DNA of 64,000 nucleotides, taken from assembly GCA_039545355.1 (NCBI GenBank), contig BCJJ01000034.1, positions 62,001 to 126,000 on the forward strand, in the 5' to 3' direction. Below, piece by piece: positions 10,563-21,595 of the stretch. Numbering within the stretch: position 1 is the stretch's first letter; each line of letters opens with the position of its first letter. The DNA comes from Trichosporon coremiiforme (taxonomy: Eukaryota > Basidiomycota > Tremellomycetes > Trichosporonales > Trichosporonaceae). A program made the position numbers and the translations under genes. The notes under the pieces are model-generated. The model ran no database searches and was not told where the DNA came from. It was given only the letters and a program-made list of their open reading frames with translations.

Positions 10563-11628
10563 ATGACGATACAGCCCCAAGCTGCTGCTGCTGAGGGCAC
10601 CACTCGTACCCAGTTCTACCTCTTCGGATATCCCATCAGTCACTCTGCATCGCCGGCTTTCCACAACTGTCTCTTCGCCGCGTCCGGACTTCCGAATCAC
10701 TACCAGCTGCACGACACTGTGCACCCCGAGAATGTTGACACGGACGTGAAGAGCGACATGCTCGCCATCCTGGGCCAGGACACCTTTGGCGGGTGCAGCG
10801 TCACCATGTGAGTCTTCCCCTCCCCACTATCTTCACTCGAGGCGTTACTCACGCAACGCCAACGACAGGCCGCTCAAAGTCATGATCACACAATACCTCG
10901 ACCGCCTCGACCCCGGCGCCGCCGAGATCGGCAGCGTGAACACGATATACCTCGAGCGCGACCCCTCAGGCGCACTGAGGACAGTGGGCGAGAACACGGA
11001 CTGGCTCGGTGTGCGGAACGCCGTCGTGCAGTCCCTCCCTCCCTCTCAGCAAGCACTCGAGCGACCTTTCGGCGAGAACAAGGCCGGCTTCATCGTCGGC
11101 GGAGGCGGCACGACGCGCGCCGCCGTGTATGCGCTCTCCCAACTCGGCCTCAGTCCCGTGTACCTTCTCAACCGCGACCGGGGCGAGATGGAGGACATCA
11201 TCCGGGCGTTCCCGCAGTACGACCTCCGCCCCCTTACGTCCGCCCTCATCGCTTCTGTTGCCGACACGATAGCCGCGGGCGTGGGTGCAATCCCCTGCCT
11301 CCCGCCACAGACCGAGGCTGAGAAGGCCGTCTACACCCTGGCCGGGGAGCTCTTCAACGCTGGACCCAAGGGAAGACCATTCCTCGAGATGTGCTACAAG
11401 CCCCGCCGGACGAGACTTTACGCCATGGCCGAAGAAGCCGGTTGGATGGCGATTACGGGAATCGAGGCCATGATTGAGCAGGGGTTCGCGCAGCAGGAAC
11501 TCTGGCTTTTGCGCTCGATTGCTCGGCCGTGGGATCGGAGTGATCTCCCAGAATACGCGAAGGAGAAGGCGAGGCAGCTGGTCAGGGGCATGGACGACAT
11601 TCCGCCAGCTGAGAAGGATAAGGCATAG
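10563..11628 (+). CDS. Quinate / shikimate 5-dehydrogenase family enzyme
   Basis: Two exons (10563-10807, 10869-11628) give 334 residues. The N-terminal substrate domain has YLFGYPISHSASPAFHN, the S-x-S motif of shikimate/quinate dehydrogenases, and SVTMPLK with the catalytic Lys at 85; Asp126 in GENTDW completes the Lys/Asp pair. The NAD(P)-binding motif is VGGGGTTRAAVYAL, followed by the NR motif (LLNRDRGE). The enzyme would oxidise quinate to 3-dehydroquinate or shikimate to 3-dehydroshikimate. The neighbouring divergent permease argues for the catabolic quinate role, as in fungal qut/qa clusters. The other qut functions (dehydroquinase, dehydratase, regulators) are not in this window. Confidence 0.88.
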
Positions 11629-11721
11629 AGTTTTAGAGTGATGTAAGTGTATCAACTAGTTGCGTGCGCTGCATGCGCGTACTGACCAGGAGACCGGCTC
11701 CTCGCTGATGAGTTGAGGGAT

Positions 11722-12558
11722 CTACTGAAGCACACACTTATCGCTGCCTTCGTCCTCTGTCCCGGCGTAGAGACGGATACCCATGTTCTTGGTCTGGACG
11801 AAGACGCGGTCTGGTCCCGGGTCGGGGCCCTTCTCCTCCTTCGCGTCCAAACGCACAGCCCAAACCTGGCGCAGGGTATCCTCACTTGCCGGATAGAGGA
11901 CCGCCGCTCCCTTCAACTGCGGGGACAAGTGGACTTTGCTCCCCTTCGTCTTTGTCGTGACGAGACCATCGAACCCATCGGGCAGCCAGACATGCGCGCG
12001 GGCTGTATGTCAGCTGGAAAGACATGTGTGAGCTCACCATCCGTCCTCGTCGCGGTCACGTCAACACTCTGTCCCTCCTCGCCCTGCAGGCGGAGGCGGA
12101 GAGCCGCGTCGCTCGTTACTGCTTCAATGCGGGCCGAGCGGGAGAGATGGCCGGTCAAGTACACTGTGCTGTCGAATGGCGCGTCGGCTGTTTCGAGCTT
12201 GACGCCTGGGCCAGAGTTGTGACGAGCAGCGAGCGTGTCGTGCGCAACGACGTAGGATTTGCGGATGGCGGAGTCTTTCTTGATCACGGAGCTGGGATTA
12301 GCTGAGGACACATGCGGCAGCTGCCGTTCAGTCTGTGGTGGCCGCGGGAGGAGGAGCGACTCACAGAGGAGCGAGCGCGCGCTGTGTGCCGAGCGGAGCT
12401 TGCGAAGCCGTTGTGCCGGCCGGTGCGGAGGTAGTGGAAACTACGGACGATCTGGACGGGGAATGCGGGACGGCCAGCGTTGCGTCGGCATACGATGAGG
12501 GGCGGTCGTCACTTGCACAGTGCACCACGACAGGAGGCTCGTTGATGCCCTTACCCAT
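11722..12558 (-). CDS. CaaX-tailed beta-rich protein, paralogue 3 (ends CVLQ)
   Basis: Exons 12365-12558, 12038-12291 and 11722-12002 give 242 residues, with the family's phase 2 and phase 1 introns. The leader (about 64 residues, ending TQRALAPL) is low-complexity. The core reads SVIKKDSAIRKSYVV, GPGVKLETADAPFDSTVYLT, RIEAVTSDAALRLRLQGEEG, then AHVWLPDGFDG, LSPQLKGAAVLYP, VWAVRLD, GPDRVFVQTKNMGIRLYAGT and the tail DKCVLQ. CVLQ fits a farnesylated CaaX box. It lies head to tail with paralogue 4 (237 bp between them) and ends 93 bp from the convergent dehydrogenase gene. No catalytic motif is evident. Alternating hydrophobic residues suggest beta strands. Confidence 0.85.
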
Positions 12559-12795
12559 GGTGGTGAAAGTGAGATGGTGATGCGAAAACAGCCAAACACA
12601 TTGGTAGGATGGTGGTCCCGTCGAGATGTCAACGCGGAGGTTGCAAGTCTGCGGAGAAGCGGCGTCGAAACGCACATGAAGTCAACACCATAGCTATGAT
12701 GAACCGCCCGCCAAACACGATCTCGTGTATCTCGTTTCATCTTCATCGACTCTACAACGCGAATGTACGACTACAACGCCCCCCTCGCTCAGTAG

Positions 12796-13906
12796 CTAGG
12801 CAATGACACACTTGTCGCTTTCGCTCGCCTCGTCGTCCGTGTCCGCATAGATGCGAATACCCGCGTCCTTCGTCTGCGCGTACACACGATCAGGTCCGGG
12901 CTCCGTGGTTGTGTGTTCCTTGCCGACGCGAACCGCCCAGGTTTGTGCGTGCTTCTCATTGGCTCCTGGGTAGAGCACGGCGTGCTCGCGAAGGCTGGGC
13001 GAGAGCTCCGTCTTCCCTCCCTTCACTTTTGCGGTGACGAGTCCGTCGAAGCCGTGAGGCAGCCAGACGTGGACACGGCCTGAGGTTAGCTTCTGCTCTG
13101 GTCGAGGAAGCCATCGGGATCTTGGGAGGCGAGGCGAGGCGCATGGGGCCCCCGCCATGGGGGTATCTACTACGTGTGATGCTGCGCAAAAGACGCCCGA
13201 TCGCACACCGATCGACATCCGCGCCCGAAACGATCTCGAAGCACCGCCAAGCCCGTGCAAAGGAGTGACTCACTATCGTTCGTCTTGGCGTGAATCTCCA
13301 CAGCCTGCCCCTCCTCGCGCTGCACGCGGAGGCGAATGCTGCTGTCGTCCGTGACCGCCTCAACGACAGCGGCGCGGGGGACAGAGCCGGTTAGATAGAT
13401 GCTGGAATCGATGCGCGCATCGTTCGTCTCTAGACGCACGTCGGGGCCGCGCTTGTTTTCCCCGATCGAAACGACAAAGTCCTCCTTGATGCGCTTGCCG
13501 TTGCGCGTGATTATGCTGGCGGTTAGCTATCGAAGTACCCACACTGAAAGCTGGGAAAGAGGGGGCGGGAGGGCGGGTTCTAGTGGAAAGAGGTGGGAGG
13601 GAAGGCTCAGGAGACTCACAGAGGCGCGATAGCTCGCTGTGCTCCGGGGGGCGGTACGCGACGGATCGACTCCTTCGTCGACATGGCAGTTTGCGGAGCC
13701 TGAGCTCGGGGTGAGGGGCGGGAGACGGTTGCGGTTGCGGGCGGCGGAGGATGTGTTGCGGGCGCCTGCGCCGAGTCACCAGCACTACCATGCTCGTACG
13801 GCGGCGCATCATACCCAAGCGGCATATCGACGGGACCCCCGTCGAGGGCGGCCCGGCCGGACTCGACGCGGATAGTCTTCGAGATGGTGTCGACGGCTTT
13901 GCCCAT
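12796..13906 (-). CDS. CaaX-tailed beta-rich protein, paralogue 4 (ends CVIA)
   Basis: Exons 13620-13906, 13274-13515 and 12796-13079 give 270 residues with the same intron phases as the other three copies. Leader of 95 residues (Pro/Ala-rich, ending QRAIAPL), then SIITRNGKRIKEDFVVSIGE, GPDVRLETNDARIDSSIYLT, VVEAVTDDSSIRLRVQREEG, RVHVWLPHGFDG, LSPSLREHAVLYPG, WAVRVGKE, GPDRVYAQTKDAGIRIYADT and SDKCVIA. CVIA is the same CaaX type as in the yeast a-factor precursor, but the protein is far too long and too structured to be a pheromone. It is closest to paralogue 3 over the whole core, so these two look like the youngest duplicates. Confidence 0.86.
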
Positions 13907-14505
13907 GGTTGAACAGAGGTCAATATGGAAGTTGGGAAGTGAGAAGAAAGGAAGTGAAGTGGACACGCCCCCGCACGTCCGTGTCAGCACTAGACGACGC
14001 GACGAGGCGTTGCGCGCCGGCTGTCAGAGGATGAAGGCGCAATCTTAGCCGGGTGCTCGGCATCGCCTTCGATCTTGGCTACCGTCGTGCTCGACGTTCC
14101 GGGCCGTAGGCTGATCAAAGTGCATGCATGGCTTCCACAGCCCAAGGCTCAGGTCTTGGAGTATGCATGCAGACCCCATTGACACGTCGCCACCCAGGTA
14201 CATGCTTTCCTCGCCTGCGCTATCTTTCGGAGCCGTGACTTCGGATCCTCGGATCCGACAAGGAATGCGGAGCAGAGTGGCGATGGGATCGCCAAGCGAC
14301 CTACAGGCCACCGGTCCACCCTCCCCTTCTTTCCTCTCCTTCACCACATCAATCTCTCAGACCTTATCACTTGTTCCAGTCACTTGAGGACGCAGAGACG
14401 ACTTTGAACTTGTGCATCTGCCTCAGCGGCGCTTGCGTGCACGCTCGCACCCCCGCCGCCGGCTCCGTGGCGCCGCCCCGCCCCTCGCTTTCGTCACCTG
14501 AAATC
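13907..14505. other. intergenic, no gene seen
   Basis: Upstream region of CaaX paralogue 4. Contains GC-rich stretches and no frame with family resemblance. Confidence 0.45.
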
Positions 14506-14591
14506 GGCCACTTAGCTCAGTTGGTTAGAGCGTATGCTTAACACTCGCAGCGTTACGCATAAGGTCGGCGGTTCGACCCCGCCAGAGGTCA
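14506..14591 (+). tRNA. tRNA-Val(AAC) with intron, copy 3
   Basis: Mature part identical to the other Val-AAC genes; 12-nt intron CTCGCAGCGTTA. Trailer TTCTTTTGGCTCC. Confidence 0.95.
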
Positions 14592-14930
14592 TTCTTTTGG
14601 CTCCTTGGGCGTGCAGAGCGGCGTCGGGCTTGCCCACATCTTGCATGGTGAGTATCTGGTGGTGAGAAGGGTTATCAGTGGTGTGGTTGGGTGAGTGCGG
14701 CCGGCGTCATCGCAGTTATTGGTGCAGGTGCACTTCTTTCGCACAGGCGTAACCAGTTCGTCAATCATCATGAACTTTAAACAACTAGACAGGACTGTAC
14801 AATACCTAACCAACTTTCGAGATCTCTCCAACACATTCTCACACCTCTTCCTCCGCTTCCTCTCACGCTACTGCGAACACCTCACCTGCGGGTATTCTCA
14901 CACCAATGGGTATTCTCACACTTCCCACGC
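14592..14930. other. intergenic, no gene seen
   Basis: Between the tRNA and the 3' end of the OPT gene. Relatively AT-rich; a direct repeat of GGTATTCTCACAC occurs near 14890-14920 beside the OPT stop codon. Confidence 0.45.
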
Positions 14931-17609
14931 TTAGTGGTAAGTGCCGGGGGGACCGCCGAAGTAGCCGGGGTCCTTGGGAATCTGGAAGCGCTTGCACTTG
15001 TTGGGCGCGGCGCAGCCCTTGTCGGCGTCGTTGCCCCACCAGTCGAACTCGACGTTGGTGAAAGTGAACGCAAGGAACTGGACGATGGCACTGATCGAGA
15101 CACCGGCCGTCATGGCAGTGGCAAAGACGTAGTTGTAACGCGACCAGAAGGCGAGGTAGCGGCTCTTGAGCCAGTTCCAGGACAGGAGGGTGGTGACGAC
15201 GAAGGTCCACTTCATACCGAGTGTGTCGGGGAACCAGTACGCGCCGGTCGTGATGGCGACGACGTGGATGGAGCGGAGGGTGCGGTTCTTGGGCCAGATG
15301 CGCTGCAGGACCCTGACACTGAGGACGAGGAGGAGACCCAGGGGGAAGCCGAGCAGAAGCGTCCAGTAGTGCGAGCCCTTGCCGAACACACGGGCGGGGC
15401 CGAGCGTGCCCCAGAACACTGAGGCGGTGTAGAACGTCCACTCGTTGTAGCAGTAGAAGCGGAACTTGGGCTCGTCGGTGCACACGCCCTCAAAGGACAT
15501 TTGCCAGTTCATGACGGCGGTCGTAACAAAGGCGCAGATGAGCGAGCCGACGCACTGCACGATGAAGCTCGCGCGGGGGGGAACCTTGGCGTAGTGGCCG
15601 AGCTTGAGGTCGCGGACGAACGCGAGCGATTTGGCAGTCGTGACGTAGCCGTACATCTTGAAGAAGTTCATGCTCAGCGCGTTGCCGCCAGACATCATAC
15701 CACCGATGAACTCGGCGAGGACATTGAGCGTGACCTCGGTCTCGGCGACGGCGCTGACGACACCGACGGGGATGACGAAGATCAGGGCAAAGATTGTGCC
15801 GTAGATGACGACAGCACCAGAGGTGTGGGTCGGGTACGCCTCGACACCAACGACACCGAGGACGATGGACGCAAGGAAGACGAAGAAGTACCACCAGTCA
15901 GGTGCCTCGGGATACTTGCGCATGAGACGGTAGTGGACGTCCTCGCCAATGGCGTCGGGGTCGACCTCCTTCACGTCCTTGCGGCGGAGGATGAAGTTCT
16001 TGGCTTGGTTGAAGGTGCCGACGTAGGCAATTTTGAGCTCGTGGAAGTGGTACAGGGGCGCGTAGGTCAGAACGGCAGTGTACTTGGCAAAGAAGAAGAG
16101 GTAGTTGACAAGGTTGGACGCGGCCATCCAGGGCTCCGAGTACTTCTGGTACTTGGCCAGGTCGAAGAGCGAGTCCTCGTTAATGATCTTTTTCACATCA
16201 TACGCCTTGCCGCGGTTGTCAAACGTCTTGTTGCTCATCATGGGCATGTACGAAGTGTTGTACGCGTTGGTGTAGTAGAACGCAATAATGACCATGCCGG
16301 AGAGGAACATGCCGACGAACTGGGACACGACCGAGAACGTGGGCGTCGTGAGGGCGAAACCGTAGTTCCAGTCAAACGTCGGCCAGGGGTTGATGCCGAG
16401 ACCGGAACGGATCGAGGTGATGTTGGCGAGGTCGATATTGTTGGGGGCGATCCACGCAATCCAGTTGAAGTACGTGAGGAAGCCGGCAAAGGTGTTGGGA
16501 AGCCAGAAGTAGATGAACATGCAAATGAACGTGATGTAGAACAGGCGCATACGGGTCGAGGTGTAGATCTTCTTGCCGGGACCGGGGATCGGAGTGCCCT
16601 CGTCGTTGTGGAAACCCTTGTTGAGCGCGAGCGTGCCGAGCTCATCGGGCCAAACGCAGTACGAGGGCCAGACGAGGAAGCGGCGCGCAAGGCCCGCAAG
16701 ACCGAAGCCGAGGAACGAGGTCGCGAGCGTGTTCGTGATCTGGTAGCCATAATTGCGCGCATACGCGCGGTTGAACCACTGCGGCAGAGCGGCGACAAAC
16801 ACAATGTCCGACATGTACGGGGAGCCCATGCCGACGTTGGCCATGATGACGACGCACATGTGCTCCTTGCGGTTGAAGGGGCCGGGGTTCAGCGTGTAGC
16901 GGGTGCCCCGGAAATTGAAGCCCCAATCGGGCAAGACCTTGGCAAGGAAGACACCGAAGGGGTACGTGATGAGCTGGATAACAGAGGAAGGGATACTGAT
17001 ACCGGGGAATCGAATGGTGAAGAGCTGGTTCACGAATGAGCCGAGACAGCAAGATAGGATACCGATGATCCAGACGCGAGAAGTGAGCGCCGGGATGCTC
17101 ATGTCGTCGGTCGTGTCGACCGAACCACGGACCATGGCGTAGGGCGAGTTCTCAGTGCAGAGGATCGCCTCGACACGCATCGCGAGGATGAGCTCGGCGT
17201 GGTTCTCAGGGTTCGCCTGGACGTCGGGGTCGTCAAGGAACTCGGTGATCTGCTCGAGCGTGGCCAAGTCGAAGTTCTGGTCGTGCTTATGCATCTTACG
17301 GATCTGCGAGAGGATGCGGCGGGCACGCTCCACGGGCATGGTCGGGAGAAGCGCCTCGGCGGCGAGAATGTCCTTCTCGGTTGCATGGAGGCGGCGGCGG
17401 TACGCGATGTCGAGGTCCTCGGCCTCGCCAAAGGGGGCGGTCACCGTAACCTGGGAATTAGATGGAGGGAAGGAAGGATGTGTCACAGACAGGCAACTCA
17501 CCTCGGCGCCGAGATAGTCCTTCTTCTCATCGTAAGGAGCAGCGTTCTTCTCGTCGTAGGCAAGGGGCTCGGGCGAGTCGTGGTCGCTGTACTTCTCCTG
17601 CTCGCCCAT
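14931..17609 (-). CDS. OPT-family oligopeptide transporter
   Basis: Exons 17502-17609 and 14931-17450 encode about 875 residues. OPT hallmarks are present: FRGTRYTLNPGPFNRKEH, GSPYMSDI, FAGLARRFLVWPSYCVWP, the EDVHYRLMRKYPEAPDWWY loop, and the C-terminal KDPGYFGGPPGTYH. Many hydrophobic helices (12-16) follow an acidic N-terminal tail. Such proteins move tetra- or pentapeptides, or glutathione-like compounds, into the cell with protons. The 51-nt intron has GTGAGT...AG borders but is a multiple of three and free of stops, so retaining it would add 17 residues (VSCLSVTHP...) near the N-terminus. The start was set at MGEQEK; an ATG nine bases upstream (MFTMGEQ) is also in frame. Confidence 0.93.
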   Translation of the reverse strand: MGEQEKYSDHDSPEPLAYDEKNAAPYDEKKDYLGAEVSCLSVTHPSFPPSNSQVTVTAPFGEAEDLDIAYRRRLHATEKDILAAEALLPTMPVERARRILSQIRKMHKHDQNFDLATLEQITEFLDDPDVQANPENHAELILAMRVEAILCTENSPYAMVRGSVDTTDDMSIPALTSRVWIIGILSCCLGSFVNQLFTIRFPGISIPSSVIQLITYPFGVFLAKVLPDWGFNFRGTRYTLNPGPFNRKEHMCVVIMANVGMGSPYMSDIVFVAALPQWFNRAYARNYGYQITNTLATSFLGFGLAGLARRFLVWPSYCVWPDELGTLALNKGFHNDEGTPIPGPGKKIYTSTRMRLFYITFICMFIYFWLPNTFAGFLTYFNWIAWIAPNNIDLANITSIRSGLGINPWPTFDWNYGFALTTPTFSVVSQFVGMFLSGMVIIAFYYTNAYNTSYMPMMSNKTFDNRGKAYDVKKIINEDSLFDLAKYQKYSEPWMAASNLVNYLFFFAKYTAVLTYAPLYHFHELKIAYVGTFNQAKNFILRRKDVKEVDPDAIGEDVHYRLMRKYPEAPDWWYFFVFLASIVLGVVGVEAYPTHTSGAVVIYGTIFALIFVIPVGVVSAVAETEVTLNVLAEFIGGMMSGGNALSMNFFKMYGYVTTAKSLAFVRDLKLGHYAKVPPRASFIVQCVGSLICAFVTTAVMNWQMSFEGVCTDEPKFRFYCYNEWTFYTASVFWGTLGPARVFGKGSHYWTLLLGFPLGLLLVLSVRVLQRIWPKNRTLRSIHVVAITTGAYWFPDTLGMKWTFVVTTLLSWNWLKSRYLAFWSRYNYVFATAMTAGVSISAIVQFLAFTFTNVEFDWWGNDADKGCAAPNKCKRFQIPKDPGYFGGPPGTYH

Positions 17610-20600
17610 GGTGAACAAGCTAGACTGATGGGGAGATGCCAGAAGTGTGGGGGCATCGCAATCGCTCGCACGACTGGCTCCACTTATAGATCGACGGGCG
17701 GATCCCCCTCCCCCTTCACCGCGTTGCTAGAGGTAAGGCTAGGTCGCCGGATGGGTATCGATACTGGGTCGGTCTCGAGGTCCAGATGCGGAGTGGGCTG
17801 CAGTTCGTGGCGCTTAGCGCCAACTCGTCAGATACCAGCTGAACACCAGGACGTGGGGCGGGTGACCACCTGCTCGCGCGCATGAGCTGGGCAGCGGGGC
17901 ATGAGGCCCGAGGACGGGCTAAAACGAGCGCCCGTGGTTATCGCATTCTTGGCGGCGAGCAAGTATTGAGGCAGCATCTTAGGCAGCAAGGTAGTGGTGC
18001 CTCGTAAGGTTCGTTAGCGCACTAGTGCCAGGTACCGTCCCCAGGTCCTTGAGCCCTAAAACCTGTCAGGCCCCGTAAGGCTCGTCATGTGCGCTACGAG
18101 ATACGCATCGAGGTTAAAGGGATAGGGATAAACGGCGAACTGGCAAAACGGGCTCGGATAGCCCACGTCTCACTCGTCAGGTCGCCAGCTCTGGGCTAGA
18201 TTGGCGGTCCTTGCACTCTGGGGACTGGCGCTAGTGTCAATGGGAGATTGCGGCATCGGTGCCAGCGCGCCATCGAGCCAGCTACGCCAGATCAGACAGA
18301 TAGATTGGAGATTGGACATCGCGCGCGCGAGATTGGAACAAGACAGGCGCTAGATCACGAAGACCGGCAAAGCGATTGGGTAAACCGTCCCCCTTTCGAA
18401 CCCTTCCGAGACTTCAGACTCCAAGGGGAATCCGCCGCTCGTCGTGAGTGGGGCGGAAGGCGTTGCACGGTCCGACCTCCCGAGGCCTCGGTGGGGCGAG
18501 TGGCCAGCCGTGGCCCCGCGGGGATAAGCTCTGCAGCATGCCTCGTACGTCTTGTTGCAGTGCTGGCGAGCGTGGAGCAAGGCTACCGAGCTACCGAGGG
18601 AGATGTGTCTGCCTGATACTCGCGACAGCTGAGCCAGCGGAGCGTGAGCCTTGAATCGTGTGGGTCCTCGTTGGCTGGAAGTTGCAGCCATGCGGCATCG
18701 GAACCGCGATAGACGCCGATAACGGGACCCTGTGGGCCAGGCACGAAAGCCGTCAATGTCAGCCGCGGGTATAGCGACACGAGGAGTGGCTCCATGTGGG
18801 TCGTGGGGAGGGGTGGCAGAGGGGCGGAGGGGTGTCACATGAGGCCAGCATCTGAAGGTATTCAGCTTTTTGTCGCGATCAAGCACGCCGATCACGCCGA
18901 ACGCGCCAAACCCCTTCAGCCCAAGCCCACTCGACACGCCATCCCGTCCTGCCCCTCAGGCTCCTCTGGCTAGGAATAGCCTCATCGCTCTTCTTGGGTC
19001 CTGGTCCCTTGCATCCATGCTCTCTGCTTCCCTGCTGCCGTCACCAACTTGCTTCACCCATCCGCCCGCCGTGGGCGCTATATCCCTTCCGCACATGCAT
19101 AAAGGCCCGGGGGGCCAGACCTCGTGCGATCGTGATCGCTATCATAATAGCGCATCGCGCATCACGAGCAGGCAAGCACGCACACGTTCCCGCGTGACAT
19201 GTAACTCGTCGGTGTTCATTGGCTGCTGGACATTGGGCCCTGGTCACCGTTCATCCGGACCGGAATATCCATGCAGTCCATGAACCATGTCGCTGATAGC
19301 TGAATCAGTTCGTGCTATGTACGAGGCACGCGGTGTGTGCGGCAGAGGCACACCAGAGGCACACGGTATGCATGCGACAGCGCGACATGCGACACCGAGG
19401 CATGCTGCCTGCTCGCCTGCTGGGCATTGTGGGACATGGTTTGAAGATTGGAAAGCAGAGCCTCGCAGCAGTTCGAAATGCTCATTGCTTCGGTTGGATA
19501 TTGGAGATTCCGCACTACCGCACGTTAACCGCACCACCAGCATCCCAACCACGACTTGCGGCACGCTAATGCGTTAGCTCGGAAAATCGTCGGACATCCT
19601 CGAGCCTCCTTGGGCATGTCGTGTACCCATCCGTACCCGGCCTGGCCAGCCGGTCCGGGCAGCACGGCGTTCAGCTGTTCACCGCCTTTCGGAGTACCTA
19701 TGCCTGTGGCCGGTGGGCTGGGGAACGCAAAGGATGCAGAGACGTGAGCCGGGTTTGCCAGCTAACCTTCGGTTGTTATTCTGGTACGCGGGTAGCTCGG
19801 ATGATGTTCGGTGGTTATTCCTGGTCGACCGCACAGGTCAGCCCAGCTGGGTTTTCCAAGCCATACCACCGAGCAGACGCGCGCACTCATCGTTCTTTCG
19901 TGTAAACCATCCAGGCTGCAGCAGTTGGGGTCGTCGGGAATCGCGATTGACATTTGCGGGATTTGCGACGTTGGGATCGCGAAACCCGCGGGTCCTTCGG
20001 TATATCAGCGGACGTGCGGACGTATGGGGGTACGGACGTACGACTTGCGCTCCCTATACGGAGCAGCGGACCGTTCCCCCGCAGAGTGACTTGGACGGAG
20101 TAGAGTGGATAACGACGTGTCATGTGATAGGTTGCGGTGAAAGCTCGGGGTAACCTGGGCGTTGGGTTACCTGAGAGCGCTCGGGTGGCTTTGTCCACGC
20201 TCACCTGAATTCTGGAGCTCCTGAAGCCTGAAGGGGGGAGGTAGAGCTCCCGACGGATCGGCGACTAAGCAGGCTGGCGACTTCGCGACTACGGGTCGAA
20301 TTCGGGTCCACCCCACTCTCTCCACTCCTCTTCTTACCCTCTCTTCTCCACTCTTGCTCGACCTGAGGACGGACGAGTTGCGGGCCAGCGTGACGCCGGT
20401 GGAGCACCGCACCGTGTCGAAGGGATGGCAGGGAACATCGGAGGGGATGCGCGTGGGTCGCCGCAAAGCTTTCAAGCTGGAGTCCTCGAGTGTTAACTTG
20501 GTTAGGACCCTATGGTTTTCCAATATTAGCTTTCTGTAGTGGTACTAGCGTGTCCAGAGCACCTGATCCAGGCACGGCAGGCACGGATGTTCGGTCCGCG

Positions 20601-21595
20601 CGCCGATGTCAACCATCACCCAAGGATCAGGATGATCATGATCACACCATCAAGCCAAGAACGAGAGTCGTGTGCATCTTTGAAGGGCGGGGCGATGCAC
20701 TAGCCCACTCTGCGCTACACCTGCCCAAACTCTCGAGGTCCTGGCCCCACACCCCGCACGCCCCGAACACACCGAACATCCGCATCGCCGTTTCTCCAAT
20801 CGTACGGGCTTGAAATACGTGCGTCGCTTCCTGCCTGTCGTGAGTTACTTTCGGGTCGTGGGGCCGCATACCCCGCTCTGCGGGGGAGGGAGGGCGTACG
20901 TAGCATTGCGCGAGATATCACGGGGCCTCAAGTTAGCGCTCACATCTCATCTCCCTTCGCCCATCTCCCATTTCAGAACGAAGATCGACAATCGCGGTTA
21001 GCGCCACTGTGTCAGACGTCAGACGTCAGCCGACCGATGGACAGCGTCGAGTATCCTGGACCGTAAACCGCCGTGTCTCAAGCGGGCTAAGGTGAGGTAC
21101 GAGCAAGGGCGACAGGGGACGAGCGACGAGGCGACGAGGCGACGGGCTGAACGCCGATCGATTTTACTTAAATGCCAGAATCACTCTGCTCCGCTGGATC
21201 CAGCGCTTCCACTGGATCCACTAGATGCTGGGGCTGATCGGATGCCGGAATGCGGTTCTTGTGGTTCTTGCGGTCTTTCCTTCTTGCGGTTCTGGGGATA
21301 GCGCGATACTGGAGCGGTAGCTCGTCTTTCGCCGAGAGTTGGCCACAGACACGGAATCCGAGCTTGGTGACCAGACCCGGCCTAGCCCAGGCCCGCCCAA
21401 ACCGGCAAAGTGCCTGGGGGAACGACGAAAGCGATGCATAGAAAGAGGACGAGATTGAACATTACAGTGGGAATCGGGGGTCATGGTCCGGCTAGCGCGA
21501 CGAGTCTAGCGGGATAGATACGGGGCATATTGATAAAAGCCTCTGGTCACAGGAAGTGTGGGGATACTTCTTTTTGGCTCGGCACTTCGAATCGA
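17610..21595. other. 4-kb gene-poor interval
   Basis: No frame here resembles a known protein, and none shows credible splicing. The longest (18350-18937 minus) is Arg/Pro/His-rich and looks like chance in GC-rich DNA. Two stretches on the minus strand, near 18870-18915 and 20745-20790, share a Gly/Val/Phe-rich reading (GFGAFGVIGV and FGVFGACGV) from similar GTTCGG words. Short direct repeats (GAGGCGAC near 21125, GGTTCTTG near 21255) are visible. The first part must hold the OPT promoter. Confidence 0.45.

Noticed and set aside
12796..13906. CVIA tail as a mating-pheromone precursor
   Set aside because: The protein is 270 residues with a folded core shared by three paralogues; pheromone precursors are short and lack this domain.
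15501..17039. 512-residue open frame on the + strand opposite the OPT gene
   Set aside because: Exactly antisense to a clear transporter; Glu/Arg/Val-rich composition is what GC-rich codons give on the other strand.
18350..18937. 195-residue minus frame in the gene-poor interval
   Set aside because: Biased composition, no motif, no splice logic; likely chance.
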